A DNA stretch of 42,720 nt, taken from Emticicia sp. Its GTDB lineage: Bacteria; Bacteroidota; Bacteroidia; Cytophagales; Spirosomataceae. A model generated the notes under the pieces. The model was not told the DNA's origin. It ran no database searches and saw nothing but the letters and a program-made list of their open reading frames with translations. The DNA lies in assembly GCA_017495105.1 (NCBI GenBank), contig JAFEIL010000147.1, positions 1-42,720 of the forward strand, in the 5' to 3' direction. Both the position numbers and the translations under genes were made by a program. Shown in pieces: positions 1 to 6,773 of the stretch. How positions within the stretch are numbered: position 1 is the stretch's first letter; the number at the start of each line of letters is the position of its first letter.

Positions 1-58
1 CAATAAATGAAATCAATTATAATCCCCCCCGTATTTATATATGTTTGGAAAATGAGAT

Positions 59-700
59 TTAGGTATTAATATATTTATGCGAGCCATCACAATTAGGAAG
101 TCTTTTTGACAGTCCACAAGTGCAATCATTAAAGCCTTTTCCGTTAAGGATTCGTTGGACATAACTTTCTATCCTCGACACTCGAGATTTCGACTGTTTA
201 GCTCCCGAAAAATAGATATTGTAGGCTCGTTGTCTGCCTGGTGTCAGTGCTTCAAAAGCAGTCTTAAAGGTCGGGTCAGAATCGAATTTTTGCAGCAATT
301 CATCTGGAAATACTAATTCACCTTTACTGTTGGATTCCACTTTTAAACCTGCTTTTTCAACCTCGATTGCCTCGTAAATATATGCTTTCAAAGTTTGGTT
401 CATACCAATTATTGTCTGAATATCAGTAAATGGAATGATACGCCCCGACTGAGTATTTTCGCCTGGTTTTTGCAGTATATTTTCTGAATCATGCAATAAT
501 ACTCCTTTAAGAAAACTGATGAAACAGTAATCTTTAAATCCACCGAGGATAATAACATTGGTTTTATTGAAAGTATAGCACGGAACGCCCCATTTCAATT
601 CTTCAGTTAGACCGCAATCAAGAACAATTTCTCGTAGTTTCACTAATTCTTCTTGCCATTTTGTGGCTTTCTCAAAAAATAAGTCAAGTTTAGGATTCAT
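59..700 (-). CDS. DUF1801/YdeI-family protein with C-terminal CDGSH iron-sulfur motif
   Basis: 213 aa. Residues 1 to about 110 look like a DUF1801 (YdhG-type) domain, and residues about 110-190 match the YdeI C-terminal region (ALTPGRQRAY followed by a basic, helical RIESYVQRILNGKG stretch). The last 20 residues hold CTCGLSKRLPNCDGSH at 193-208. This fits the CDGSH consensus C-x-C-x2-S-x3-P-x-C-D-G-S-H exactly, with C193, C195, C204 and H208 as the expected [2Fe-2S] ligands. The function of the YdeI/DUF1801 family is not firmly established, so the cofactor suggests, but does not prove, a redox or iron-sulfur role. The ATG lies 4 bp past the stop of the upstream YdeI gene, so the two form an operon. 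No membrane segment or signal peptide is visible, so a cytoplasmic protein is expected. Confidence 0.8.
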   Translation of the reverse strand: MNPKLDLFFEKATKWQEELVKLREIVLDCGLTEELKWGVPCYTFNKTNVIILGGFKDYCFISFLKGVLLHDSENILQKPGENTQSGRIIPFTDIQTIIGMNQTLKAYIYEAIEVEKAGLKVESNSKGELVFPDELLQKFDSDPTFKTAFEALTPGRQRAYNIYFSGAKQSKSRVSRIESYVQRILNGKGFNDCTCGLSKRLPNCDGSHKYINT

Positions 701-704
701 TTTT

Positions 705-1262
705 TTAACTCATTCGTTTTTGTTGTTCGCTAATATTGATTGTTTTATTGAGCCTTGATAATCGGGTGGATTCCTGTTTAGCACTCATAATCCAATGTAT
801 CATTACATTTTTGTAGGAAGATGCTTGCTTCTCAAAAAATCCCCATGCTAATTTATTCATTTTGAACTGACTTTCATAGTTTGGGTCAAGAATATCAGGT
901 TCGTTTTCGTAAGAATAAATACGAGATTTGTTTTCAATCCTTGCCTCAAATGCCTTTTGTCCTTCAGGAGTCATAAGTCCAGCTTGTGTGAGTTTTGCCA
1001 TTTTGTTGATATTAACGGCACTCCAAATACTCATTCGCTTGCGTGGTGTAAAACGAATGCTATAACTTTGGTCATCTATTGTTCTTCTGATGCCATCTAT
1101 CCAACCAAAACAAAGAGCTTGGTCAACCGATTCCGACCATGACATTGATGGCTTACCGCTATTCACTTTATAGAAACCTACCAACAATTCGGTTTCAATT
1201 TTATTGTGCTTTTCGAGCCATTCTCTAAATTCTGCTTGTGTTGCAAAAAAAGTAGCAGTCAT
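705..1262 (-). CDS. YdeI/OmpD-associated family protein
   Basis: 185 aa, close to the usual length of the family. The N-terminal part has the family hallmarks: an opening F-x-W-L-E-KH stretch, LLVGFYKVNSGKPSMSW, then ALCFGWIDGIRR and FTPRKRMSIWSAVNINK. The C-terminal third carries the helical segment seen in OmdA/YdeI proteins (SYKNVMIHWIMSAKQ.STRLSRL). Members are annotated as bacteriocin-protection or OmpD-associated proteins, but a biochemical activity is not established. It is the first gene of a two-gene operon with the CDGSH-tailed protein 4 bp downstream. The reading frame stays open upstream of the ATG as far as a GTG near 1351, but that extension would cover a palindromic repeat, so the ATG is preferred. 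Confidence 0.8.
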   Translation of the reverse strand: MTATFFATQAEFREWLEKHNKIETELLVGFYKVNSGKPSMSWSESVDQALCFGWIDGIRRTIDDQSYSIRFTPRKRMSIWSAVNINKMAKLTQAGLMTPEGQKAFEARIENKSRIYSYENEPDILDPNYESQFKMNKLAWGFFEKQASSYKNVMIHWIMSAKQESTRLSRLNKTINISEQQKRMS

Positions 1263-1302
1263 TTTATTGTAGTGTTGGTTTGTTGGAAGATTTTTTTCCG
1301 TT

Positions 1303-1351
1303 GGTCAAGATTTCGAATCTTCGACCTTAGAACTGTGGATTTGTAGTCCAC
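1303..1351. repeat. Double-hairpin REP-like element
   Basis: Two hairpins lie side by side. The first, 1303-1326, pairs GGTC and AAGATT with AATCTT and GACC around a TCG loop, with one bulged C. The second, 1335-1351, pairs GTGGA with TCCAC around a 7-base loop. The arrangement resembles repetitive extragenic palindromes seen in Bacteroidota intergenic regions. It sits just upstream of the YdeI operon start. Confidence 0.5.
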
Positions 1352-1369
1352 TTTATTACTTTGATGTAG

Positions 1370-1471
1370 TTATTTCTGTTTTAGCTTTTTGACTTCTTTT
1401 TTTAACACTTTTAGTTTACCGATGCCCCCATTGGTCGAAATGTTCTGAAGGTTAGGCTGATTAAAAAAAGA
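1370..1471 (-). pseudogene. Possible decayed 3' end of a gene
   Basis: An open segment of 33 codons ends in TAA at 1370-1372 and reads like a protein terminus, with a Lys/Leu-rich helical end (IGKLKVLKKEVKKLKQK). It has no start codon. The frame closes upstream at a TAG next to a run of seven T bases, which could mark a frameshift. The ending resembles the short coiled tails of some surface proteins, but identity is unknown and chance is possible. Confidence 0.2.
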
Positions 1472-1687
1472 CTATTGTGACCCGTTCAATATACAATTCG
1501 GATTTCAACAGCATCAGAGAAATAGTTTTTTTCGTAGTTGCGTCCTAAGGAAATGTATTAAAAATCAGCCAAATAACTGTGAATAGTATGAGTTTACAAG
1601 GGCGTTATGGTCAAAACTCGTATCATGGTTTTATTATCATATATTAATTCGCTAGCTGAACGTATCAGACAGCCGAATTGGCCGAGG

Positions 1688-2455
1688 CTAATAAGGCGAA
1701 ACCCCCACCGAAACCCAACCACCATCAATGACAAGATTTTGCCCCATGATTTGACGAGATAATGGTGAAACCAAAAACAAAGCGGCATTAGCGATGTCTT
1801 CAACGGTTGCTGGTCTGCCCGATGGTGTAATTCTCGACCAGGTTTTGATGTACTCGGCATCTTCGAGTGTGCGTTCGGTTAGAGTGGCCCCAGGAACAAT
1901 GGTGTTAATATTGATTTTGTGCGGTGCCAAATCCACAATTAGGTTTTTGGATAGTTGGTCAATGGCGGCTTTGGTCATTCCGTAAGCAGCCAAATTGAGG
2001 TGAGCTGCATGTGCAGTTACTGATGATGTTAATAAAATACTTCCGCCCTGCCCCTGTAAAACCATTTGTTTGGCGGCGGCTTGTGTCAAGAAAAACGTTC
2101 CGAAAAGGTTGACTTGCAGCAATTTATTCATTGATTCAGGTTGATATTCTAAGAAATCTCCGAAAGTCGTAATTCCTGCATTTGCAATCAAAATATCTAA
2201 TTTCCCGAAAGTTTCCACTGTAAATTCCACAATGTCTTCGATGGTTTTTATTTCTGAAATATCTCCACCGAAGGCCACGCAAATTCCGCCTTCCTCTCTG
2301 ATTTTTTGACAGGCCGAATTCGCCAAATCTGTATCAATATCATTTAAAACTACCTTTGCTCCTTGTTCAGCGAGTTGACGAGCCACTTCAAAACCGATGC
2401 CCACACCTGCCCCCGTAACGATGGCTACTTGATTATTGAAAAGTTTGTTTTGCAT
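1688..2455 (-). CDS. SDR family NAD(P)-dependent oxidoreductase
   Basis: 255 aa, typical for a classical short-chain dehydrogenase/reductase. The cofactor motif TGAGVGIG is at residues 14-21, an acidic N-D-I-D at 38-41 after the second strand favours NAD(H), and NAG is at 92-94. The catalytic set is Ser144/Ser145, Tyr158 and Lys162 (YGMTK), with the PG motif at 188-189 and a C-terminal IDGGW at 243-247. The protein should be cytoplasmic and reduce or oxidise an alcohol, sugar or acyl group; substrate cannot be read from the sequence. The gene stands alone, flanked by repeat-bearing gaps on both sides, and uses an ATG start. Confidence 0.9.
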   Translation of the reverse strand: MQNKLFNNQVAIVTGAGVGIGFEVARQLAEQGAKVVLNDIDTDLANSACQKIREEGGICVAFGGDISEIKTIEDIVEFTVETFGKLDILIANAGITTFGDFLEYQPESMNKLLQVNLFGTFFLTQAAAKQMVLQGQGGSILLTSSVTAHAAHLNLAAYGMTKAAIDQLSKNLIVDLAPHKININTIVPGATLTERTLEDAEYIKTWSRITPSGRPATVEDIANAALFLVSPLSRQIMGQNLVIDGGWVSVGVSPY

Positions 2456-2578
2456 GATTAATTTTACTCAATTTAGTTTTTTTAATTAGCGATATAAAAG
2501 TATCAAATTTCTCAATTTATTTGAAAGTGTTGGATGAGTTATTCAAATAAATTGACACTAATTTTCATACTTAAATAA

Positions 2579-2740
2579 GTACTGAAACGAAAATAAGCGA
2601 CAAGGATTTGTCAATTTATTTGTTGATAATCAAGCTTTTATCTCTTTTGCGAACCGTCGCTGTGGCGAACCATCGCCGCGGCGAACCGTCGCTGTGGTGA
2701 ACCATCTCAAATCCAGTTTCTTGTACTTCAATATTAAAAC
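2579..2740. repeat. Dispersed intergenic repeat, copy A
   Basis: It begins with TACTGAAACGAAAAT and runs through AACCATCTCAAATCC into an AT-rich end. The same order of blocks occurs at 8468-8590 (copy B), with the first 60 bases matching at most positions. Between the blocks, copy A holds three or four units of a 16-bp repeat that copy B has only once. Confidence 0.7.
2650..2713. repeat. 16-bp GC-rich tandem array (4 units)
   Basis: Units start at 2650, 2666, 2682 and 2698. Units 1 and 3 are identical (CGAACCGTCGCTGTGG), unit 2 differs at three positions, and unit 4 keeps only the first half (TGAACCATC). The block is strikingly GC-rich in an AT-rich setting. Confidence 0.8.
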
Positions 2741-2774
2741 TATACATTATAGTACAAATATCAAACGGCAAGCA

Positions 2775-3194
2775 TCATTTTACTTCGATAATCGCAACCG
2801 TAAGACGCACAACACAAACAAGTTTTTGTTCTTCTGAAGTAATTCTTATATCCCAAATATGAGTTGTACGGCCAAGATGAATTGGAGTTACTTTTCCATA
2901 AACCCAGCCACTGCTTACCGAACGAATATGATTAGCATTAATTTCCAGACCGACTGCCCTTTGTTTTTCCATATCATCTAGTACCATTACTGAAGCCATA
3001 CTTCCAAGTGTTTCGGCCAAAACCACCGATGCTCCACCATGTAGAATTCCAAAAGGCTGTTTGGTACGGTGGTCGACGGGCATTCTTGCGGATACAAAAT
3101 CTTCGCCTATTTCCACAAATTCAATTCCCAAATGGTCTCCCATTGAAACTTCACCAAATTGTTTTGTCAAATCAAACTTATTCTTAAATATCAT
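2775..3194 (-). CDS. Hotdog-fold acyl-CoA thioesterase, MenI/YdiI-like
   Basis: 139 aa from the ATG at 3194; the frame can be extended 12 codons to a TTG at 3230, but the ATG gives the family length (about 136-140 aa) and is preferred. The signature QPFGILHGGASVVLAETLGS carries the HGG and catalytic Glu of the 1,4-dihydroxy-2-naphthoyl-CoA hydrolase/PaaI group, followed by the conserved GLEINANHIRS and G-x-V-x-G-x-x-x-P-x-HLGR. The protein would hydrolyse an aromatic or short acyl-CoA in the cytoplasm. No menaquinone genes lie beside it, so MenI activity is possible but unproven. It is divergent from the histidine phosphatase gene across a 152-bp gap. Confidence 0.85.
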   Translation of the reverse strand: MIFKNKFDLTKQFGEVSMGDHLGIEFVEIGEDFVSARMPVDHRTKQPFGILHGGASVVLAETLGSMASVMVLDDMEKQRAVGLEINANHIRSVSSGWVYGKVTPIHLGRTTHIWDIRITSEEQKLVCVVRLTVAIIEVK

Positions 3195-3269
3195 TACTAA
3201 TTGATGTTTTTGTATATTAAAAAATTTCAAAATTTAAAGTATTGCCTAACGTTCTCATTTAATATTATG

Positions 3270-3277
3270 TAATTTTG
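3270..3277 (+). promoter_or_regulatory. Putative -7 promoter element
   Basis: TAATTTTG matches the Bacteroidota -7 motif TAnnTTTG. It lies about 70 bp before the start of the histidine phosphatase gene in the divergent gap. A TTG 25 bp further up is rather far for the usual -33 partner, so this is a weak call. Confidence 0.35.
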
Positions 3278-3346
3278 CGACTTTATTAGTTTTGAGGTCA
3301 AAACTAAGGTTTGTTTTAGATAGTTTCAATTTTAAATACTGATATT

Positions 3347-3985
3347 TTGCTTACCAAAACAATTTATTTGATTCGTCACGGAGAAACTGAGTTCAATCGC
3401 CGAGGAGTTGTTCAAGGCAGTGGTATTGACTCAGATCTAAACGAACTTGGCTTTTTACAGGCCAGGGCTTTTTTTGATGATTATCAAGATATCGAGTTCG
3501 ATAAAATATATACTTCTAAGCTACGCCGTACGGTGCAATCGGTTCAAGAATTCATAAATCTTGGTATTCCCTATGAGCAGTTTGAAGGCCTCAATGAAAT
3601 AAGTTGGGGTGAAAAAGAAGGTAAAGTACCAAATTATCTCGAAGACGAAAATTATCTTGAAATCATCGCTAATTGGGGAAAAGGCAAAACTGATATTCCT
3701 GCCGCTACGGGTGGCGAAACCCCGGAACAAGTAGTCGCTCGACAAAAAACTGCTTTTGAAGAAATAATTGCTCGTTCTGACGAACGAATGATTTTAGTAG
3801 CTATGCACGGCCGTGCTATCAGGATTCTACTGACTCACTTGCTTGACCTTCCACTTTCAGAAATGGATACCTTTAATCATAGCAATTTATGCCTTTATCG
3901 CCTAAGTTATGATTATCAAACAAAAAAATTCAGTCTTGATTTAGCCAACGATACCGAACATTTGACCAAACTCTTGGTAAAATAA
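3347..3985 (+). CDS. Histidine phosphatase family protein (phosphoglycerate mutase-like)
   Basis: 212 aa. The N-terminus TIYLIRHGETEFNRRGVVQGSG has the catalytic RHG motif at residues 9-11 and the second Arg-containing segment. TSKLRRTVQS and ISWGEKEG follow, and a second catalytic histidine lies in VAMHGRAIR. This is the branch 2 histidine phosphatase fold (cofactor-dependent mutase, GpmB or CobC type). The substrate cannot be assigned from sequence. The first codon is TTG; no in-frame ATG exists close upstream, and the RHG motif so near the N-terminus is normal, so TTG is accepted. A strong terminator follows 35 bp after the stop. Confidence 0.85.
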   Translation: MLTKTIYLIRHGETEFNRRGVVQGSGIDSDLNELGFLQARAFFDDYQDIEFDKIYTSKLRRTVQSVQEFINLGIPYEQFEGLNEISWGEKEGKVPNYLEDENYLEIIANWGKGKTDIPAATGGETPEQVVARQKTAFEEIIARSDERMILVAMHGRAIRILLTHLLDLPLSEMDTFNHSNLCLYRLSYDYQTKKFSLDLANDTEHLTKLLVK

Positions 3986-4020
3986 TATGTCCGCTTATAG
4001 AATCATTTTCCCATTGATGT

Positions 4021-4055
4021 AGAAAACCCGTCTTTTTAGTCGGGTTTTCTGTATT
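4021..4055 (+). terminator. Intrinsic terminator after the histidine phosphatase gene
   Basis: The arms AGAAAACCCG (4021-4030) and CGGGTTTTCT (4041-4050) are perfect complements around a 10-base loop, followed by GTATTTTTATTTT. Confidence 0.85.
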
Positions 4056-4097
4056 TTTATTTTGTGTTGAAAGTATTCCCTACTAAAACAAAATAAA

Positions 4098-4568
4098 ATG
4101 GAAGCGAAATCGACAAATAGAAAGACTTTTCAATTAACTGAAAACGGACAACCGCTGGGCGAATTAATTTATGAGAGTATAGTTTCGCAGAAAGCTGAAA
4201 TTAAATTGCCCAATTCAGATGTATATGAAATTGAACACATTGGTATTTTTGATACAAGCATTAACGTAACAAAAAACGGAGCAGAAATAGCAAAATTAGC
4301 AATGGACTGGCGTGGACAAATCGAATTTAATTTTCACGATGGACAAGAATTTATTTTGAAAGCAAAAGGTTTTTTGGGTAACAAATTCATCATTGAAAAT
4401 AAAAATGAAGAAAAGCTAATTCAATTTGACCCACACCTTAATTGGAAAAAATTTAATTATAATTACGACATTACCTTCAACAATAAACCACAAAACAATT
4501 TATTGGTTCTGCTTGGAGTTTATGCTTCAAATTATTTTTTGGCTTCTATGTCAGGGGCTATGGCGTAA
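4098..4568 (+). CDS. Hypothetical protein, tubby/LURP-one-like beta-rich fold possible
   Basis: 156 aa, function unknown. Residues 5 to about 130 alternate short beta strands and turns (for example ENGQPLGELIYES and HDGQEFILKAKG), and the last 25 residues form one hydrophobic segment (NLLVLLGVYASNYFLASMSG). That order, a beta barrel ending in a buried or membrane helix, recalls tubby-like and LURP-one/scramblase-type proteins, but this is a resemblance by eye. The ATG start follows an AT-rich stretch with no Shine-Dalgarno. The LytS-type sensor gene starts 62 bp downstream on the same strand with no terminator between them, so co-transcription with the two-component system is plausible. Confidence 0.65.
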   Translation: MEAKSTNRKTFQLTENGQPLGELIYESIVSQKAEIKLPNSDVYEIEHIGIFDTSINVTKNGAEIAKLAMDWRGQIEFNFHDGQEFILKAKGFLGNKFIIENKNEEKLIQFDPHLNWKKFNYNYDITFNNKPQNNLLVLLGVYASNYFLASMSGAMA

Positions 4569-4629
4569 GCCTAAAGAAAATAATGTACCAAAATTGAAGA
4601 GAAGAATTAGAAAAAAATTTTGAAATATT

Positions 4630-5724
4630 ATGAGTAAAAACAAATTATATTGGTTATTTCAGATTGTAGGCTGGTCGCTTTATTTCGGAAACGAAGTATT
4701 TGTGTATTCAGTACAATATGGTTTTGAAAATCAGATGCTTTTTCAAGCATTTGCCAATATAATTTTAGCCATTTTTTTGACTCATTCTTTCAGATACATC
4801 GTCAAGCGTTATAATTGGATAACCCTTCCAATGACTCAATTAGCCATTAGAGTAGTTTTAGGTGTTTTTGTTATGACCGATTTCATGGTAGCCCTTAACC
4901 TTCCACTTGATGCTAAATATACAGGCCAACTTTTGAGCGAAAATCCAATTCTCGCCATTGAGTATTTTATCAATCTCTCAAAACCAACAATGGTTTGGGT
5001 TTTGGTTTATATATTTTATCATTATTCTGAAGAAAAACGCCAACGAGAAATCGAGCAACTCAAACTTCGTAATTCTATAAAAGAATCAGAAGCCAAAGTA
5101 CTAAAAGCTCAAATGAACCCTCATTTTATATTCAATGCACTTAATAGTATCAGAGCATTGGTTTATGAAGACCCCACAAAAGCCCAACAAGGTATCACTC
5201 AACTATCGAATATTCTAAGAAGTTCACTCATTGCTGACCGCCGCACAACTATTTCGCTAAAAGAAGAACTTCGAACAGTTGAAGACTATTTGGCACTCGA
5301 AAAAGTACGTTACGAAGAACGACTGCAATCAAAATGGGATGTTGATGAAAATACATTAGGCATTCAAGTTCCACCAATGATGCTTCAGACTTTGGTAGAA
5401 AACGCCATAAAGCACGGTGTCCAAAAAGCTATTGGCTGGGGATTTATCGAAATCAATACAAGCATTATTAAAGATAAACTTCAAATAAAAATCAGAAATA
5501 CAGGACAATTACGCAGTACTGACTCAGATTCTGAATCAGGTGGTTTTGGGCTAAAAAATACCGCTCAACGACTTGATATTCTTTATGGCACAGATTCATC
5601 TTTCAAAATTTATCAAGAAGATAATCTGACCGTGTGTGCAGAAATAGAAATTCCAACAGCAAACAATGATTTAAAAAATAATAATATCTCGCTCGATTCA
5701 TCGAATATTCGGGCGGCTAGCTAA
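4630..5724 (+). CDS. LytS/YehU-type sensor histidine kinase
   Basis: 364 aa. The N-terminal 135 residues hold about four membrane helices, followed by a short coiled linker (140-160). The His_kinase domain (PF06580 type) begins with AQMNPHFIFNALNSI and phospho-acceptor His165. The ATP-binding part has the N-box LVENAIKHG with Asn258 and a glycine box GFGLKN at 305-310. It lacks the usual long extracellular sensor domain, so the membrane helices are the likely sensor. Its response-regulator partner lies 142 bp downstream, separated by a repeat block. Kinases of this class pair with LytTR regulators in Bacteroidota; the signal is unknown. Confidence 0.92.
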   Translation: MSKNKLYWLFQIVGWSLYFGNEVFVYSVQYGFENQMLFQAFANIILAIFLTHSFRYIVKRYNWITLPMTQLAIRVVLGVFVMTDFMVALNLPLDAKYTGQLLSENPILAIEYFINLSKPTMVWVLVYIFYHYSEEKRQREIEQLKLRNSIKESEAKVLKAQMNPHFIFNALNSIRALVYEDPTKAQQGITQLSNILRSSLIADRRTTISLKEELRTVEDYLALEKVRYEERLQSKWDVDENTLGIQVPPMMLQTLVENAIKHGVQKAIGWGFIEINTSIIKDKLQIKIRNTGQLRSTDSDSESGGFGLKNTAQRLDILYGTDSSFKIYQEDNLTVCAEIEIPTANNDLKNNNISLDSSNIRAAS

Positions 5725-5866
5725 AATTGGTTACTGGTAGACTGGTTATTCGTTACTGGTTTAGGGTAATAATTAATTTCATAATAACCAATTTCCCATT
5801 AACCAATTTCCCAATAACTAATATACCAATAACCAATTTTCCAATAACTTATATACCAATCACCAA
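5725..5866. repeat. 15-bp tandem repeat block with an opposing arm
   Basis: From 5786 five 15-bp units follow one another (starts 5786, 5801, 5816, 5831, 5846; consensus AACCAATTTCCCAAT) and a sixth partial unit runs into the ATG of the next gene. The left half (5726-5770) holds the same words in inverted orientation (GGTTACTGGT, ACTGGTTATT). Transcribed, the block could fold into a long imperfect hairpin between the kinase and regulator genes. Confidence 0.8.
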
Positions 5867-6607
5867 ATGAAAGCACTTATCATAGACGACGAACGCTTGG
5901 CTCGCAATGAATTGCGTCGTTTGTTAGAAAATTTTCCAAAAATTGAAATAATTGGAGAAGCAGCCAACGCCGACGAAGCACTTAATCTAATTGATGAATT
6001 ATCACCCGATTTGTTATTCTTAGATATTCAGATGCCCGGAAAAAATGGCTTTCAACTACTTGAAGCCATCGAAGGAAAAGTGCCAGAGGTTATCTTTACT
6101 ACTGCTTATGACGAATACGCACTTAAAGCCTTTGAGTTCAACGCACTTGATTATTTGATGAAGCCCGTTGACATACAACGCTTAGCCGAAGCAATTCAGC
6201 GTGTAGAAGAAGAGCAAATTCATGAAGTAGAACGTAAAGAAGGCATCAAACTTTTAGGCGAATCTGACCAAGTTTTTGTGAAGGATGGAGAAAAATGTTG
6301 GTTCGTAAAATTAGGCAAAGTGCGTTTGTTTGAATCAATGGGTAATTATGTGCGTCTGCACTTCGACGACCAAAAACCAATGATTCTTAAATCGTTAAAT
6401 AGCCTCGAAGAACGCCTCGACCCCAAAATATATTTTCGTGCCAATCGCAAACATATTATCAATTTAGCTTGGATTGACAAAATTGAACCATGGTTTTCAG
6501 GGGGACTTTTAGTAACCTTGAAAATAACTGAAAAAGGAACTGCTACTGAAAAAATCGAGATTTCTCGTCGACAAGCTATCAAATTCAAAGATTTGATGTC
6601 ATTGTAA
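5867..6607 (+). CDS. LytTR family response regulator
   Basis: 246 aa. The receiver domain covers residues 1-115, with the acidic pair D7-D8, phospho-acceptor D53 in LLFLDIQMPGKNG, then FTTAYDEYALKAF and the conserved Lys in YLMKPV. The LytTR DNA-binding domain covers about 140-246 (VRLFESMGNYVRLHF, FRANRKHIINLAWIDKIEPW). It should be phosphorylated by the kinase encoded just upstream and bind direct repeats in target promoters. Its ATG follows directly on the last unit of a 15-bp tandem repeat, an unusual leader that may affect translation coupling. Length is standard for the family. Confidence 0.93.
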   Translation: MKALIIDDERLARNELRRLLENFPKIEIIGEAANADEALNLIDELSPDLLFLDIQMPGKNGFQLLEAIEGKVPEVIFTTAYDEYALKAFEFNALDYLMKPVDIQRLAEAIQRVEEEQIHEVERKEGIKLLGESDQVFVKDGEKCWFVKLGKVRLFESMGNYVRLHFDDQKPMILKSLNSLEERLDPKIYFRANRKHIINLAWIDKIEPWFSGGLLVTLKITEKGTATEKIEISRRQAIKFKDLMSL

Positions 6608-6627
6608 CCAATTTTGTTCGCATACAG

Positions 6628-6652
6628 ATAGACGTTGTAATGCAGCGTCTAT
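6628..6652. repeat. Short palindrome, degenerate copy of the 25.7-kb element
   Basis: Arms ATAGACGTTGTA (6628-6639) and TGCAGCGTCTAT (6641-6652) around a single base pair at all 12 positions if two G-U pairs are allowed. The core resembles the perfect palindrome at 25702-25730 (arms beginning GTAGAGACGTTGCA). It lies just after the LytTR gene. Confidence 0.65.
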
Positions 6653-6737
6653 ACCCAACACCTCAACCTATCTTTTTTTTAGTAAGAAAATTATAAAATA
6701 GACACGCCATAACTCGCCTTTTTATGGTAGATTTTCT

Positions 6738-6745
6738 TAGATTTG
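6738..6745 (+). promoter_or_regulatory. Putative -7 promoter element of the carboxylase gene
   Basis: TAGATTTG fits TAnnTTTG and lies 28 bp before the ATG, giving a leader of about 20 bases. No clear -33 TTG at the expected distance. Confidence 0.35.
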
Positions 6746-6773
6746 TTCAACTCAACGAACATCCAAGATAACA

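Larger units (their letters stand above)
1263..1687. other. Gene-poor gap with palindromic repeat and possible gene remnant
   Basis: This 425-bp gap separates the YdeI operon from the SDR gene. It holds a double-hairpin element (1303-1351) and a possible decayed 3' gene end on the minus strand (1370-1471). In 1472-1687 I see only short open segments and no motif. No clear TAnnTTTG motif for the YdeI operon was found. Confidence 0.5.
2456..2774. other. Intergenic gap filled largely by a dispersed repeat
   Basis: This 319-bp gap lies upstream of the SDR gene and downstream of the thioesterase gene, both on the minus strand. More than half of it is copy A of a dispersed repeat (2579-2740), including a GC-rich 16-bp tandem array. 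The remaining 120 bp next to the SDR start are AT-rich and should contain its promoter, but no convincing motif was found. Confidence 0.5.

Noticed and set aside
1303-1351. tRNA-like arm (5-bp stem with 7-base loop) next to a second hairpin
   Set aside because: No acceptor stem, D arm or conserved T-loop bases could be fitted; two REP-like hairpins explain it better.
3195-3230. TTG start giving a 151-aa thioesterase
   Set aside because: The ATG at 3194 gives the normal family length, and the extension has no conserved residues.
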